From Lachnospiraceae bacterium UBA7086 (lineage in GTDB: Bacteria; Bacillota; Clostridia; Lachnospirales; Lachnospiraceae): a stretch of 5,160 bases of DNA. The stretch is from the NCBI GenBank assembly GCA_002492525.1, contig DKZA01000020.1:1-5160 (forward strand), read 5' to 3'. The notes beneath the pieces are model-generated. The model was not told where the DNA came from and did no database searches. It saw only the letters and a list, made by a program, of their open reading frames with translations. The translations under genes were made by a program, and so were the position numbers. Shown here one piece after another: positions 4,818-5,160 of the stretch; the first letter of the stretch is position 1; every line of letters begins with the position of its first letter.

Positions 4818-5160
4818 TTATTTTCTGCCATTTCCCATAAGATTTTCCTGTATCATAAACTGCTCTATGGATTTCGCCTTAGCTGCCGACAAAAGCCATC
4901 TTTTCAGCGTTTCTTCCTCTTTTTCCGTCTTAATCCTCTGTACAAGGCTCTCTGGCAATCTTTCTCCTCCTTCTGTATTTTCCAGTAAATGAAGAATATC
5001 TTCCGCTTTTCCCTCAGCTTTTCCCTCAGCTTTTCCGATGGCGATCCCTTCATCCCTTACATACTCATCTTCATCCCAGCGGTCTCTCTTCGCTCTCCAA
5101 TAATCATCATATATCCACCGCAATGTCCTTATCAGCCCCATATGTCTTACCACCTCTGCC
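4818..5160 (-). CDS. Rpn/YhgA-like protein, C-terminal part, copy B (runs off right edge)
   Basis: The frame is open from the window edge to the stop at 4820-4818, about 114 codons. A GTG at 5153 lies within it, but the frame continues past the edge exactly as in copy A, so the true start is outside the window. The content parallels copy A: the IYDDYWRAKRDRWDEDEY segment, EGIAIG, three GKAE units, and the helical tail. It differs from copy A by a few substitutions and by its last residues (NGRK after LMG). Because only the C-terminal part is visible, the Rpn family call depends on the tail. Whether the PD-(D/E)XK nuclease domain is present must be read from the adjoining sequence. The gene converges on DUF3842, with 34 bp between their stop codons. 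Confidence 0.65.
   Translation of the reverse strand, partial: AEVVRHMGLIRTLRWIYDDYWRAKRDRWDEDEYVRDEGIAIGKAEGKAEGKAEDILHLLENTEGGERLPESLVQRIKTEKEEETLKRWLLSAAKAKSIEQFMIQENLMGNGRK
4835..5160. repeat. Direct repeat, copy B (continues past window)
   Basis: This is the partner of 3673-4034 in the same orientation, offset by 1162 bp at the left end and 1126 bp at the right end because of the 36-bp tandem-repeat difference. The pair brackets the DUF3842 gene. Recombination between the copies would delete DUF3842 and fuse the two Rpn tails. Confidence 0.93.
5003..5036 (-). repeat. 12-bp tandem repeat encoding GKAE units, copy B
   Basis: Three units of the 12-bp repeat translate as GKAEGKAEGKAE between GIAI and DIL. 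The adjacent units are more uniform than in copy A, as expected for recent slippage or homogenisation. Confidence 0.8.

Noticed and set aside
3673..5160. Possible composite transposon with the Rpn copies as insertion-sequence ends
   Set aside because: No terminal inverted repeats, target-site duplications or DDE transposase motifs are visible. The outer edges do not define an insertion-sequence boundary, and Rpn proteins are nucleases rather than classical transposases.

Overview
The window looks like a chromosomal segment from a low-to-moderate GC, anaerobic Firmicute, most probably a gut Lachnospiraceae-type clostridium. The evidence is the strong AGGAGG-type ribosome binding sites, consensus sigma-A promoters with 17-bp spacers, AT-rich intergenic DNA, and the gene content: an OFA-family transporter, an intracellular GH53 enzyme, a DUF3842 protein and Rpn-type repeat-tailed genes. 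The genus cannot be fixed from the sequence alone.

Positions 1-3591 form a leftward (minus-strand) block. A near-consensus promoter (3563-3591) drives a 612-aa two-domain protein of uncharacterised type (probable glycoside-hydrolase/deacetylase barrel plus a beta-rich C-terminal domain). Its last codons overlap a 72-aa four-cysteine zinc-ribbon protein, and a full-length GH53 endo-beta-1,4-galactanase follows 72 bp later. After GH53 a separate promoter (133-161) precedes the first 25 codons of an OFA-type MFS transporter that runs off the left edge. The first three genes look like one operon, possibly for intracellular processing of galactan-derived or related oligosaccharides. None has a visible signal peptide.

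Positions 3604-5160 are a duplicated, repeat-rich region. Two nearly identical minus-strand copies of the C-terminal part of an Rpn/YhgA-like (recombination-promoting nuclease) gene lie in direct orientation about 1.1 kb apart. They differ mainly by 36 bp in a GKAE-encoding 12-bp tandem repeat. Copy A (3665-4045) is 5'-truncated. Copy B (4818-5160) runs off the right edge. Each copy ends in a related terminator hairpin.

Between the copies sits a plus-strand DUF3842 gene (4379-4783) with its own promoter, a short structured leader and a duplicated Shine-Dalgarno. The terminator of Rpn copy B lies inside the last codons of DUF3842. The matching terminator of copy A retains what looks like a relic of the same DUF3842 tail, so the duplication probably included that junction.

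The most interesting points are the 612-aa / zinc-ribbon / intracellular GH53 operon, whose first two products have no function I can assign, and the dual-use terminator/coding sequence repeated on both sides of DUF3842.
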